Origin: Psychroserpens sp.
Lineage (GTDB): Bacteria > Bacteroidota > Bacteroidia > Flavobacteriales > Flavobacteriaceae
Assembly: GCA_017643165.1 (NCBI GenBank)
Contig: JAEPNY010000003.1
Coordinates: 102,007-166,006 of the forward strand
DNA: 64,000 nucleotides
Direction of reading: 5' to 3'
Shown: in pieces, positions 35,945-45,264 of the stretch
How the letters are laid out: every line of letters starts with the position of its first letter
Numbering within the stretch: position 1 is the first letter of the stretch
Notes under the pieces: model-generated
Database searches by the model: none
What the model was told of the DNA's origin: nothing
The model's input: the letters and a program-made list of their open reading frames with translations, nothing else
Program-made: the position numbers and the translations under genes

Positions 35945-37372
35945 ATGCTATTTAATTCAATAGATTTTGTCATTTTCTTACCAATAGTCTTTGCATGTTA
36001 TTGGCTATTGCGACGATTTCATGTGAATTATCAAAACAGCTTGGTTGTAATTTCAAGTTATCTGTTTTATGCGTGGTGGGACTATCGGTTTTTAAGTCTT
36101 ATTATATTTAGTACAATTGTAGATTATCTCGTTGGAAATCAACTTAAAATAGCAAATACAGAAAGCAAAAGAAAGCTATTGCTAGGCTGTAGTTTAATTG
36201 CCAATTTGGGATTATTAGGGTTTTTTAAATATTACAACTTTTTCATAGAAAGTTGGATTGAAGCCTGGAGTAAAATTGGTGTAGAACTGGAAATTTCGAC
36301 GCTAAAAATCATCTTACCTGTCGGTATCTCATTTTATACGTTCCAAACCTTGAGCTATACGATCGATGTGTATCGAAATAAGATTGAACCAACTCATAAT
36401 ATATTCCAATTCGCTGCCTTTGTTTCATTTTTTCCACAACTGGTTGCTGGGCCTATTGAACGTGCAAAAAATCTTTTGCCACAATTTGGTAGCAAAAGGG
36501 ACTTCGATACTGATACAGCGATGAGCGGTATCTATCTCATAATTTGGGGTTTGTTTAAGAAGATGGTTATCGCTGATAATTGTGCTTTTTTCGTAAATCA
36601 AATTTTTAACAATACTGGAAACTTCTCAAGTGCCGAGCTCTTCGTAGGTGCTATGCTATTTGGTTTTCAAATCTATGGTGACTTTTCCGGTTATTCTGAT
36701 ATCGCCATAGGTGTTGCACGCTTATTTGGAATTAAGCTTATGACCAATTTTTCATTCCCATATTTTTCGAGAAATATAGCAGAATTTTGGAGGCGTTGGC
36801 ATATTTCATTGTCAACGTGGTTCAGAGACTATCTGTATATTCCTTTAGGAGGATCTAAAGGGAATACGATTCGCACGATTAGAAATGTCTTTGTGGTTTT
36901 TATTGTAAGCGGATTTTGGCATGGCGCCAATTGGACATTTATAATTTGGGGATTAATTCATGCAATCCTTTTTTTACCATTATTAATTTCAAATCGCAAT
37001 CGAACATATATCAATACAAATCGAATTCATTTAGTGCAACTTCCACAAATTCTGATTACTTTTTTACTTGTTACCATAGCCTGGATATTCTTTAGGGCTG
37101 ATTCGGTGACTACAGCAAATCAGTACATTTATGATATTATTAGTTTTAATGGCGCATCTTTAGAGAGTTATGTGAATTCTTCAAAACGACTGTTATTTAG
37201 TTTATTTATTGTTATAAGTATTGTCATATTACTGATTTTTGAATTCATTGCCGTTCAAAAGGATCAGGAAGAGGTTAAATTATCAAACGCAAAGGCTGTA
37301 TTTATTATGTTAATTATATGTTTTATGGGTGTATTTAAAAATCCGTCAGATTTCATATATTTTCAATTCTAG
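35945..37372 (+). CDS. MBOAT family O-acetyltransferase (AlgI-like)
   Basis: A 475-residue polytopic membrane protein with about eleven hydrophobic helices. Seen: SYLFYAWWDYRF near the start, VGISFYTFQTLSYTIDVYR and FPQLVAGPIERAKNLLPQF, typical of AlgI. The catalytic His lies in SGFWHGANWTFIIWG (near 320-335). MBOAT enzymes pass acetyl groups across the inner membrane to a periplasmic partner that acetylates polysaccharide. The next gene (2 bases on) encodes an SGNH-like protein that fits this partner role. Confidence 0.93.
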   Translation: MLFNSIDFVIFLPIVFACYWLLRRFHVNYQNSLVVISSYLFYAWWDYRFLSLIIFSTIVDYLVGNQLKIANTESKRKLLLGCSLIANLGLLGFFKYYNFFIESWIEAWSKIGVELEISTLKIILPVGISFYTFQTLSYTIDVYRNKIEPTHNIFQFAAFVSFFPQLVAGPIERAKNLLPQFGSKRDFDTDTAMSGIYLIIWGLFKKMVIADNCAFFVNQIFNNTGNFSSAELFVGAMLFGFQIYGDFSGYSDIAIGVARLFGIKLMTNFSFPYFSRNIAEFWRRWHISLSTWFRDYLYIPLGGSKGNTIRTIRNVFVVFIVSGFWHGANWTFIIWGLIHAILFLPLLISNRNRTYINTNRIHLVQLPQILITFLLVTIAWIFFRADSVTTANQYIYDIISFNGASLESYVNSSKRLLFSLFIVISIVILLIFEFIAVQKDQEEVKLSNAKAVFIMLIICFMGVFKNPSDFIYFQF

Positions 37373-37374
37373 TA

Positions 37375-38268
37375 ATGAAAAGGTTTATAAAAAAGGTTGT
37401 CATATTGATAGTTATTTGTAGTGCATTAGTGGCGCTAATATCATATGCTAGTCTCAGTGTTCTCAAGAAATCAGCGTTTTATAAACCATCATATCTAAGT
37501 CAACATGTTGAACCATCTAATTTCGATTATATAATTCTAGGTGCAAGTACGGGATTAACTACTTTAAATACTGAATTAATTGATTCATTAAATCATACTA
37601 AAGGAATTAATTTGGCGATGGATGATACGGCATTAGCGACACAATATCTAATGCTACAGCATTTCATATACGAAGGTAAATCTACTGATTATTGCATCTT
37701 GGCACCTAGTGTATTTGATTTTGATGTTACCGATAGCGTAATGAGCGGTAATGACTACCGATTTATGATGTTTAATGATCGCGATTATGTCCAAAATCAT
37801 TACAGCACCTTTGATGGAACAGATGCTAATTTGTTAAAACTAAGTAGATGGTTTCCAGCATTGGGTGTGGCTTATTACAATGTAGAAATTTTATATCCCG
37901 CTTTGCAGGCAACTGTGAAACCAGAAAAGAGAAATCGTTTTGATGCTAATGGGAATTACGTATATCCTTTATCAAGTAGTGATGATCAAAAGATCAATAC
38001 ATCGACGACTTTCCAGATTGGGTTCAAGAATCCCTGGTTGATGAAAATCAAGGCTCTTTGCGAGACTAATAATATTAAATTGATCTATTACATCTCTCCA
38101 TTGCAAGGGTACAGCGTGATGGCCGCTCCTCAGATCAATGAAGTCATAAATCATAGTGATGTATTGCAGAATAAGAAGTACTTTTATGATGATATTCATG
38201 TCGATCGAAAAGGACGGAAAAAAGTAACTGAATTATTTGCAGATCGTCTCGCACAAATTATGGAGTAG
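37375..38268 (+). CDS. SGNH/AlgJ-like periplasmic O-acetyltransferase partner
   Basis: A 297-residue protein anchored by one N-terminal helix (about 8-30). GAS at 56-58 (Ser58) resembles the SGNH block I nucleophile, and D272-D-I-H275 near the C-terminus fits the catalytic Asp-x-x-His. The order and distance agree with AlgJ/AlgX/DltD-type SGNH folds. It is two bases after the MBOAT gene, so the pair probably acetylates the polymer in the periplasm. I saw no clear family assignment by sequence alone, so the enzyme class is a strong inference from motifs and context. Confidence 0.72.
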   Translation: MKRFIKKVVILIVICSALVALISYASLSVLKKSAFYKPSYLSQHVEPSNFDYIILGASTGLTTLNTELIDSLNHTKGINLAMDDTALATQYLMLQHFIYEGKSTDYCILAPSVFDFDVTDSVMSGNDYRFMMFNDRDYVQNHYSTFDGTDANLLKLSRWFPALGVAYYNVEILYPALQATVKPEKRNRFDANGNYVYPLSSSDDQKINTSTTFQIGFKNPWLMKIKALCETNNIKLIYYISPLQGYSVMAAPQINEVINHSDVLQNKKYFYDDIHVDRKGRKKVTELFADRLAQIME

Positions 38269-38278
38269 AAGACTTCTA

Positions 38279-39457
38279 ATGAAACAAAAACAAAAAATAG
38301 CTGTCTATTCAGGAGATATTCCAAGCACTACATTCATTGAAAGATTAATAAGAGGGCTTTCTCAGAGAGATCTCCAAATTATGCTTTTTGGGTTTCTTAA
38401 GACCAGTAATCCCAGCTATAATAATTCAGTCACTCTCGTTGCATACAAGAATACAAGATTTCAAAAAGTATTGCACTTACTTAAATACACCATGTTATTG
38501 GTGCTTTTTAGATTTAAGGATAAGCGCAAACTCGATAGTATATTAAAAACTAGTAATCAAAATACACTTCGAGAGAAAGTCAAATATTATCCTGTGTTAT
38601 GGCATAAACCTGATGTTTTTCATTTACAATGGGCAAAAGGAATATCAGATTGGATTTGGGTAAAGGAATTTGGAATAAAACTGATTCTTAGTTTAAGAAG
38701 CGCGCATATTAATTATTCACCAATCGCTGATGAGACGCTAGCCGAAACCTATACATCCTTGTTCCCACATGTAGATGGGTTTCATGCGGTTTCAAAGGCC
38801 ATCGCAAAAGAAGCTGTTCGTTATGGTGCACCAGAAGATCGAATAAAAGTGGTTTATAGTGGATTGGATGTTAACCCTTCTGAAGACTCAAATTCAACAT
38901 CAAACAAAATATTCAATATTGTGTCCATAGGACGATCACATTGGGTAAAAGGTTATTCCTATGCTATAGATATGTGCAAGATCCTTAAAGAGGCTAATGT
39001 AAATTTTAAATACACGATCATTGGTGGCGATGATTCTGTAGAATTAAGCTATCAGATTAATGATTTGGGACTTGAAGCGCATGTTGAGTTACTCGGCCAG
39101 ATGCCATTTAAGACTGTGAAAAGTTTTATTGAAAGATCTGACTTATTACTCCTATCGAGTGTGAAAGAAGGTGTGGCAAATGTTGTTTTAGAAGCAATGG
39201 CTTTAAAAACTTTAGTTCTAGCAACGGATAGTGGTGGTATGGCAGAAGTTATTACACCATATGAAAACGGGTATTTGTCCACGATAAGAGACCCTGAAAG
39301 CTTAGCCAGTAAAGTTTTGGAAATTATTGATCTGAAACAAGACAAAAGAAATAGTATTCTTGAAAATGCATATGAGTATATTCAAGATCATCATCGTCAA
39401 GACACTATGATTAATGGCATGTGCGCGCTGTATGATAACACTAAAATTGTGAGTTAA
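38279..39457 (+). CDS. glycosyltransferase family 4
   Basis: A 392-residue GT-B enzyme. The N-terminal lobe has KQKIAVYSGDIPSTTFIERL and FHAVSKAIAKEAVRYGAPED, and the donor lobe has IGRSHWVKGYSYAIDMC with the E-x7-E motif in VKEGVANVVLEAMALK. I placed the start at the ATG at 38279 just before the first strand; an earlier in-frame Met would overlap the SGNH gene and add an unsupported tail. Its stop is followed directly by the next GT4 gene. Confidence 0.87.
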   Translation: MKQKQKIAVYSGDIPSTTFIERLIRGLSQRDLQIMLFGFLKTSNPSYNNSVTLVAYKNTRFQKVLHLLKYTMLLVLFRFKDKRKLDSILKTSNQNTLREKVKYYPVLWHKPDVFHLQWAKGISDWIWVKEFGIKLILSLRSAHINYSPIADETLAETYTSLFPHVDGFHAVSKAIAKEAVRYGAPEDRIKVVYSGLDVNPSEDSNSTSNKIFNIVSIGRSHWVKGYSYAIDMCKILKEANVNFKYTIIGGDDSVELSYQINDLGLEAHVELLGQMPFKTVKSFIERSDLLLLSSVKEGVANVVLEAMALKTLVLATDSGGMAEVITPYENGYLSTIRDPESLASKVLEIIDLKQDKRNSILENAYEYIQDHHRQDTMINGMCALYDNTKIVS

Positions 39458-40669
39458 ATGTCGAGTAAGACTTCACATAATAAGATCATTGGATTAGTGC
39501 TTTCAACAGCACCAAAATATTCTGAAACATTCTTTAGGAACAAAATTTCTGGCTTGCAAGACAATGGTTTTAAGGTCATTCTTTTTGTAGATTATAAATC
39601 TAAGCATGATAACGATTTTCCCTGTGAAATTGTAGTAGCTCCGAATTTTGGTGGGTCAAAAATGAAAACATTTTTTAATTCATTTTTAAGTCTGTTGAAG
39701 TGTTTAGTCTTATATCCGAAAAAGAGTGCCAGATTTTTAAGTCTCGAAAAAAAATCGGGCTTCACATTAAGGCAGCGATTAAAACGACTGATACTTAATC
39801 AGTTTTTATTTCAAAAACACGTTGATTGGTTGCATTTTGGGTTCGGTAATTTAGCTATTTCGAGAGAAAATGTTGCTGAAGCCAAAGGTGCTAAAATGGC
39901 TGTTAGTTTTAGGGGTTCAGACTTTTATTTATCACCATTAAAGCATAAAGATTGTTATCAATTATTATTTCAAAAAGAAGTAAAGTATCATGTGTTATCA
40001 AATGAAATGAAACAAGATGTCATGGCGCACAATATCGCATTTGATAATATCCAAGTCATTACACCTGCAATAAATACATCATTTTTTAAAGCACCTCAAA
40101 TGCCTAATACCATCGGGAAGACTGTAAAACTCATAACAGTAGCTAGACTTCACTGGAAGAAGGGATTGATTTACACTTTAGAAGCAATGAAAGTCTTAAG
40201 AGATCGTGAAATAGACTTTCATTACACGATTATTGGTTCTGGAGAAGAATATGAGCGCATCAAATTTGCTATAAATCAGCTGGAATTGAATCATCGTGTT
40301 ACATTGTTAGGCGAGTTGAAGCAGGAAGACATCAAAAAACAATTAAAATCCTCAGATATTTATATTCAGTATAGTATTCAAGAAGGCTTTTGTAATGCAG
40401 CCCTGGAAGCTCAGGCAATGGGTCTTATGTGTGTGGTTTCTAATGCGGAAGGTTTAAGTGAAAATGTACTTAATAATAAAACAGGTTGGGTTATTCCTAA
40501 GCGGCAACCAGAATTGTTGGCAGGCAAAATTATTGAAATCCTTGGCTTACCTGATGCCGTTAAAAATGAGATAAGAAAGACGGCTATTGAACGTGTTAAA
40601 AACCAGTTTAATCTTGAAAAACAGAATGCCGCGTTTAAAGCATTTTACAGCAATTATGATATTCAATAA
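39458..40669 (+). CDS. glycosyltransferase family 4
   Basis: A 403-residue GT-B enzyme with LVLSTAPKYSETFFRNKISG at the acceptor end, VARLHWKKGLIYTLEAMK at the donor start and the E-x7-E segment IQEGFCNAALEAQAMGL. The pattern PxxSETF resembles the colanic-acid-type GT4 group (WcaL/AmsK). It begins immediately after the previous GT4 stop with no spacer, and 96 bases of non-coding sequence follow it. Confidence 0.88.
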   Translation: MSSKTSHNKIIGLVLSTAPKYSETFFRNKISGLQDNGFKVILFVDYKSKHDNDFPCEIVVAPNFGGSKMKTFFNSFLSLLKCLVLYPKKSARFLSLEKKSGFTLRQRLKRLILNQFLFQKHVDWLHFGFGNLAISRENVAEAKGAKMAVSFRGSDFYLSPLKHKDCYQLLFQKEVKYHVLSNEMKQDVMAHNIAFDNIQVITPAINTSFFKAPQMPNTIGKTVKLITVARLHWKKGLIYTLEAMKVLRDREIDFHYTIIGSGEEYERIKFAINQLELNHRVTLLGELKQEDIKKQLKSSDIYIQYSIQEGFCNAALEAQAMGLMCVVSNAEGLSENVLNNKTGWVIPKRQPELLAGKIIEILGLPDAVKNEIRKTAIERVKNQFNLEKQNAAFKAFYSNYDIQ

Positions 40670-40765
40670 TTCGTTTAGAGCTTTTGGTTATTTACTATGG
40701 AAAATTGATGCATTATCTCTATTATTGTAAAGACATAAGTTAATTCTACTTTACTACAACCATAA

Positions 40766-41503
40766 ATGACGACATACGAATTCAAACGTTGGTTAACTTT
40801 TAGACTATTACCTACACATTTAGTGACTGTTCGTAATGACATCAAATCCTTGGTCAAATCTGCCAAATCAAAACGTTCACGATTATCAATTTTAGATGTT
40901 GGTGGTCGTAAATCACCATATACTGTTAATGTATCTGCGGATATTACCTTGCTAGATGTGCCACAAGAAGAAGGAACTAGGGAAGCCCTAAATTTAGGAT
41001 TTACAAAAGACATTCTTGGAAGTATTCAGAATAAACGTAGTAACATCCAAGACGTAGTTATTGAAGATATGACCAAATCCACGCTCCGAGATGAATCCTA
41101 CGATGCTGTAGTATGTGTGGAAGTGATTGAGCACGTAGAAGAAGATGATATATTCGTTAAGAATATTTCGAAGGTTATAGCTTCAGAAGGATGGGCTTAT
41201 TTTACCACGCCGAACGGTGATTATATCAAAAATGAAGGTCCAAATAAAAATCCGGACCATGTGAGGCATTACACAAAGTTGGAGTTACAAAATCTACTCG
41301 AAAAATATTTCGAAAAGGTTGATGTGCATTATGCTGTTAAAACAGGAAAATATCGTGTTCAGGGTCTAAAGAGTTATAAACTTTCTAAACCTTATCAAAC
41401 TTTCAAATCTATAGTTTCTAATATCATTAACCGCTATCAATCGAAATCTGTTGCAAACTCTCCAGTTGAAACTGCCCATTTGATTGCAATCGCTTATAAA
41501 TAA
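40766..41503 (+). CDS. class I SAM-dependent methyltransferase
   Basis: A 245-residue protein with a methyltransferase core: SILDVGGRKSPYTVN (motif I, about 41-55), DAVVCVEVIEHVEEDDIFVK (motif IV and post-IV) and EGWAYFTTPNGDYIKNEGPN. This 'IEHVEE' and 'TPN' pattern is typical of methyltransferases in polysaccharide loci. No membrane segment. Possible role: methyl cap of the chain end, which Wzt C-domains can recognise, or side-chain methylation. Confidence 0.82.
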   Translation: MTTYEFKRWLTFRLLPTHLVTVRNDIKSLVKSAKSKRSRLSILDVGGRKSPYTVNVSADITLLDVPQEEGTREALNLGFTKDILGSIQNKRSNIQDVVIEDMTKSTLRDESYDAVVCVEVIEHVEEDDIFVKNISKVIASEGWAYFTTPNGDYIKNEGPNKNPDHVRHYTKLELQNLLEKYFEKVDVHYAVKTGKYRVQGLKSYKLSKPYQTFKSIVSNIINRYQSKSVANSPVETAHLIAIAYK

Positions 41504-41516
41504 ACTCATTTGGACC

Positions 41517-42188
41517 TTGTCTAAGAAAACACATAAAGTTATCGTTTTAGGGCTGCCGAAAACAGGCACATCAACCCTTGCTGTAATGCTTAGAATGCTA
41601 AATTATAAAGTAACGGGTCCAGACGATAAATATACCAACGGTGATACCGTTTTCTTAGATGAAAGATTTGAATCATATGACGGATTTCAAGATTTTCCTT
41701 GGTGTTTTGAATGGAAACGCTTCTTGGATGATGAACGAACGAAATTTATTATTCTCAAGCGGGATCGATCTAGTTGGTGGACCAGTTTTTACAATTCCTA
41801 TGGTAGGAAAGATAAACGCTATTTGTCTTATCCATTCATGAAAATAGATAAGAAATTAGAGAATGAACCTAAGTTTTTAGATTTTTTTGAATCTTACTAT
41901 AGTGAAGTTGAACAGCAAGCAAATCGTTTTCCTGAACGTTTTTTAAGTGTTAATATTAGCGAATTTGAATGGGAAGATTTATGTATGTTTTTAGATGAGA
42001 AGTTACCTAAGACAATCTGGGGTCATGTGGTTAAAAAACCTCATGTTAATAAACAAAAGCATAAAACTGCTCAGACGCGTTCTTACAAGATCTCTAATCA
42101 ACTTAAAAAGAAAATTAGTGGTCTAATTGGAAAAGAAAATTGGAGACAATTGATTATATTTTTAAGGAAAAATGGGATCATCAATTAA
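41517..42188 (+). CDS. sulfotransferase (Sulfotransfer_4-like)
   Basis: A protein of about 223 residues whose first strand KVIVLGLPKTGTSTLAVML is a 5'-phosphosulfate loop, and whose LKRDRSSWWTSFYN carries the R-x-n-S 3'-phosphate region. It is shorter than the Sulfotransfer_1 enzyme and like its direct neighbour. I favour the TTG at 41517, which starts just before the strand as in the paralogue; the TTG at 41484 would overlap the upstream gene by 20 bases. The following ~60 residues are very basic. Acceptor unknown. Confidence 0.82.
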   Translation: MSKKTHKVIVLGLPKTGTSTLAVMLRMLNYKVTGPDDKYTNGDTVFLDERFESYDGFQDFPWCFEWKRFLDDERTKFIILKRDRSSWWTSFYNSYGRKDKRYLSYPFMKIDKKLENEPKFLDFFESYYSEVEQQANRFPERFLSVNISEFEWEDLCMFLDEKLPKTIWGHVVKKPHVNKQKHKTAQTRSYKISNQLKKKISGLIGKENWRQLIIFLRKNGIIN

Positions 42189-42200
42189 AATGAACAAATT

Positions 42201-42809
42201 TTGAAACAAAAAGTATTTGTTATAGGATTTCAAAAAACTGGAACAACTTCACTAGAACATGCGCTACAAAACCTAGGTTATCGTGTTTATGGCGGAGATA
42301 AAAACTTATTGAAATTCAGTGATTCACAATCCTTAAAAGAATACATACAACAATTGATGGAGAATTGGGATGCTGTTCAAGATATGCCATGGCCCTTATA
42401 TTATAAAGAGTTGTATCAACTATTCCCTGATGCCAAATTTATTTTATCTGTAAGACCAACCGATAAATGGATTAGGAGCGTAGTTAAATACTTTGCAAGT
42501 ATTCGAGTTCCAATGCATCAAAAAATATATAATGTCCCATGCGCCGAAGGTTATGAAGATAGATATATTGAGGTTTATGATCAACACAATCAATATGTTA
42601 AGGCATTCTTCGAGGGTAAAAGCAACTTTATAATCATGGAGCAAGGTCATAACTTTAATTACGATACCTTGTGCAAGTTTTTGGGTATAGAAGATATTCC
42701 AGCAGTAGCCTTTCCACATGCACGAAATAATAAAAAACGTAAGCTTCCGAATTATAAATTATACAGAGATCTAAGATCGCTTTACTGGAATTTTAAGAAG
42801 AAATACTAA
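42201..42809 (+). CDS. sulfotransferase (Sulfotransfer_4-like), tandem paralogue
   Basis: A 202-residue protein starting KVFVIGFQKTGTTSLEHAL, the phosphosulfate-binding loop, then NLGYRVYGGD, AVQDMPWPLYYKEL and the 3'-phosphate region LSVRPTDKWIRSVVKYF. It follows the preceding sulfotransferase after 12 bases and resembles it in layout, pointing to an old duplication now well diverged. TTG start; no ATG is available near the conserved strand. Likely sulfates a different position or sugar from its neighbour (inference). Confidence 0.84.
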   Translation: MKQKVFVIGFQKTGTTSLEHALQNLGYRVYGGDKNLLKFSDSQSLKEYIQQLMENWDAVQDMPWPLYYKELYQLFPDAKFILSVRPTDKWIRSVVKYFASIRVPMHQKIYNVPCAEGYEDRYIEVYDQHNQYVKAFFEGKSNFIIMEQGHNFNYDTLCKFLGIEDIPAVAFPHARNNKKRKLPNYKLYRDLRSLYWNFKKKY

Positions 42810-42819
42810 TGCTGATACG

Positions 42820-43896
42820 TTGAAAATATTAATCTTATATACATATAATAAAGGATATCTTTCAAATTTCTTTTTTGAATTATCTCAGATGCTGAGTCAG
42901 CTTGGTCATTCGCTTGTGAATTATGCATTTAAGTCTAAAAATCAAAAATTTACTAAAGATAATGTTGACGTCATAATAACGAAAAAAGGAAGTTATACGA
43001 GGAATTATTTGAATATATATAAGCTTATTAAAAAGGTGCGTCCAGATGTTGTTATTTCTAACTTCAGTTATGCGAATCCAGCGCTATTATTTGGAAAGCT
43101 TTTAGGCGTGGATCAGAATATTGTTTGGTTCCATTCATTAGATAAACAGATGGAGTCAACGAAACTTAACATAATTATCAAGAAAAAGTTTCTAAAACTA
43201 GCAGATCAATTAATCGCTAATTCTTATTTAACAAAGCAAGAATTGAACGACATATATGCGGTATCAGAACACAAAATAAAAACGCTTCCATTCTGGAGTA
43301 ATATTGCAGACACAGAATCGTCGACGAATGCTCTTAACATTAATAAGGATTCTCAAACAATTAATATAGGATGTCCAGGGCGAATGGCGAAGCATAAAAA
43401 TCAACGCATAGTTATTGAGGCACTTCAAATGTTGAAATTAAATAAGCGTACTAACTTTCATATGTATTTCGCAGGAGTCGGAGAAGAATTTGATAATTTG
43501 AATAGAATGACCGAAGAGGCACAACTTCAGGATCATATCACATTTAACGGACATGTATCAGCGAGTAACATGATAGAATACTATAAGTCTATGGATGTCA
43601 TAATTCTACCAAGTTTGCATGAGGCATTCGGGCTGGTTTTTATAGAAGCGATATCATTAGGAGTGCCAGTTATAGTGTCTTCTATGTTCGGAGCGCTTTC
43701 ATTCATAGATTCTAATACAGAAGATTTAGATCAAATTATCTTTGATCCAAAATCATCCGTTGATCTAAAAAACAAGCTTGAATTATATTTAGATCACAAC
43801 GGTATTCCATCAGATTTTTTTAAAACCTTATATCAAGAAAACTTCAATAAGACCTTAATTTTTGAAGACTTTCTTACGATATTAGAAAAGAATTAA
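42820..43896 (+). CDS. glycosyltransferase family 4
   Basis: A 358-residue GT-B enzyme beginning KILILYTYNKGYLSNFFFEL, with PGRMAKHKNQRIVIEAL opening the donor lobe and the E-x7-E motif in SLHEAFGLVFIEAISLGVP. TTG start 10 bases after the sulfotransferase stop. It fits the common capsule GT4 type; donor not predictable. Confidence 0.87.
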   Translation: MKILILYTYNKGYLSNFFFELSQMLSQLGHSLVNYAFKSKNQKFTKDNVDVIITKKGSYTRNYLNIYKLIKKVRPDVVISNFSYANPALLFGKLLGVDQNIVWFHSLDKQMESTKLNIIIKKKFLKLADQLIANSYLTKQELNDIYAVSEHKIKTLPFWSNIADTESSTNALNINKDSQTINIGCPGRMAKHKNQRIVIEALQMLKLNKRTNFHMYFAGVGEEFDNLNRMTEEAQLQDHITFNGHVSASNMIEYYKSMDVIILPSLHEAFGLVFIEAISLGVPVIVSSMFGALSFIDSNTEDLDQIIFDPKSSVDLKNKLELYLDHNGIPSDFFKTLYQENFNKTLIFEDFLTILEKN

Positions 43897-43938
43897 ATGA
43901 AATTGACACACATCAGTATTCTGACTAATTACTTTTAA

Positions 43939-45264
43939 ATGCTATTTGAGTTTTTAAAATATTTACAGCCTACACATTATTTTCAATTACTTGATAAGAA
44001 TGGTGTTTCCGTATACCCACTAGCCACGAAATTACCTGATACAATTCTCAACCAAATAGTTAAAGATTCTAACTATCAATCGTCGCAATCAATAGATTAT
44101 GATTTGTCATGGCAAGCCATTCAAAATGGTTATATAAGCGATATTACGACGTATTCAAGTTTTGAAAAATTACCGGTTGTTGACAATTATAGATTCATTA
44201 GAAAAAATTTTCATTCAGCATGGGTCTTTTATGTTCTTGTATTACGATTATTATCACTTCATAATCCTATCACAGAAATCACAGGATGGCTTAAAACGAG
44301 GCATGTTAAACGCATGAGTATTAATCCAATTAAACAGGAAGACAATTGGAAGCAGTTGAAATCTAATTTGCTTGAAGAAGCACCTAAAGTGAGCGTCATT
44401 ATACCAACCTTAAATCGATACGACTATTTAAAAGATGTACTACGGGATTTTGAGCAACAGGATTATGGAAATTTTGAGATCATCGTTGTGGACCAGTCCG
44501 ATGATTTTAATACCTCGTTTTACGCTGATTTTAAATTGGATATCCAATTGATCCGTCAGGAAGAAAAAGCGTTATGGTTGGCAAGAAACACGGCCATTCA
44601 AAGTTCTAAAGGTGAACTAATCGCACTTTCAGAAGATGACGTGCGCATTCCAACAGACTGGATTTCATCGCACTTAAAATGTCTTGAGGTCTATGGTGTC
44701 GATATTTCAGCAGGAGTGTTTTATCCTGAAGGACAAAGCATTCCGAAAGAGCGTTCGTTTTTTGCTGTGGCATATCAGTTTGCAACAGGAAATGCGATGT
44801 TATATAAATCTGTTTTTGAACGTGTTGGATTGTTTGATCGACAATTTGAAAAACAACGAATGGGTGATGGTGAATTTGGTCTTCGTGTTTATTTGGAAGG
44901 CATAAAAAGTATTTCAAATCCTATTGCGTCTTGTATTGATGTTAAAGCTGGAGTAGGTGGTTTGAGAGAAATGGGTAGTTGGGATGCATTTAGACCGTCT
45001 AATTTTTTTGCGCCTCGACCAATTCCAAGTGTGTTGTATTTTTTTAGACGTTATTTTGGGAATTATAGAGCTCGACTTGCTTTACTACGAACAGTGCCTA
45101 TATCAATATTCCCATATCAATTTAAAAAAAACAGACCTTTACTAGCTCTTGGAATATTGTTATCTGCTTTACTCTTACCAATCGTGTGTTATCAAGTATT
45201 TAGATCATGGTATTTGTCTACTAAGAAAATAAATGAAGGACCATTAATTCCGAAGCTAAAGTGA
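43939..45264 (+). CDS. glycosyltransferase family 2 with unusual N-terminal region and C-terminal membrane segment
   Basis: A 441-residue protein. The GT2 domain starts only near residue 150 (VSVIIPTLNRYDYLKDVL) with VVDQSDDFN and the SEDDVRIPTDW metal site, then MGDGEFGLRVYLEG. The first ~145 residues are an unrecognised domain with a short hydrophobic stretch near 95. A hydrophobic segment near 400-420 probably anchors it in the membrane. GTGA overlap with the next gene implies coupled translation. Confidence 0.83.
   Translation: MLFEFLKYLQPTHYFQLLDKNGVSVYPLATKLPDTILNQIVKDSNYQSSQSIDYDLSWQAIQNGYISDITTYSSFEKLPVVDNYRFIRKNFHSAWVFYVLVLRLLSLHNPITEITGWLKTRHVKRMSINPIKQEDNWKQLKSNLLEEAPKVSVIIPTLNRYDYLKDVLRDFEQQDYGNFEIIVVDQSDDFNTSFYADFKLDIQLIRQEEKALWLARNTAIQSSKGELIALSEDDVRIPTDWISSHLKCLEVYGVDISAGVFYPEGQSIPKERSFFAVAYQFATGNAMLYKSVFERVGLFDRQFEKQRMGDGEFGLRVYLEGIKSISNPIASCIDVKAGVGGLREMGSWDAFRPSNFFAPRPIPSVLYFFRRYFGNYRARLALLRTVPISIFPYQFKKNRPLLALGILLSALLLPIVCYQVFRSWYLSTKKINEGPLIPKLK

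Noticed and set aside
40675-41013. Minus-strand open frame of 112 codons opposite the methyltransferase gene
   Set aside because: Covers motif I of the real methyltransferase on the other strand and has no recognisable domain.
44606-44917. Minus-strand open frame of 103 codons opposite the GT2 gene
   Set aside because: Antisense to the GT2 catalytic region; no support.
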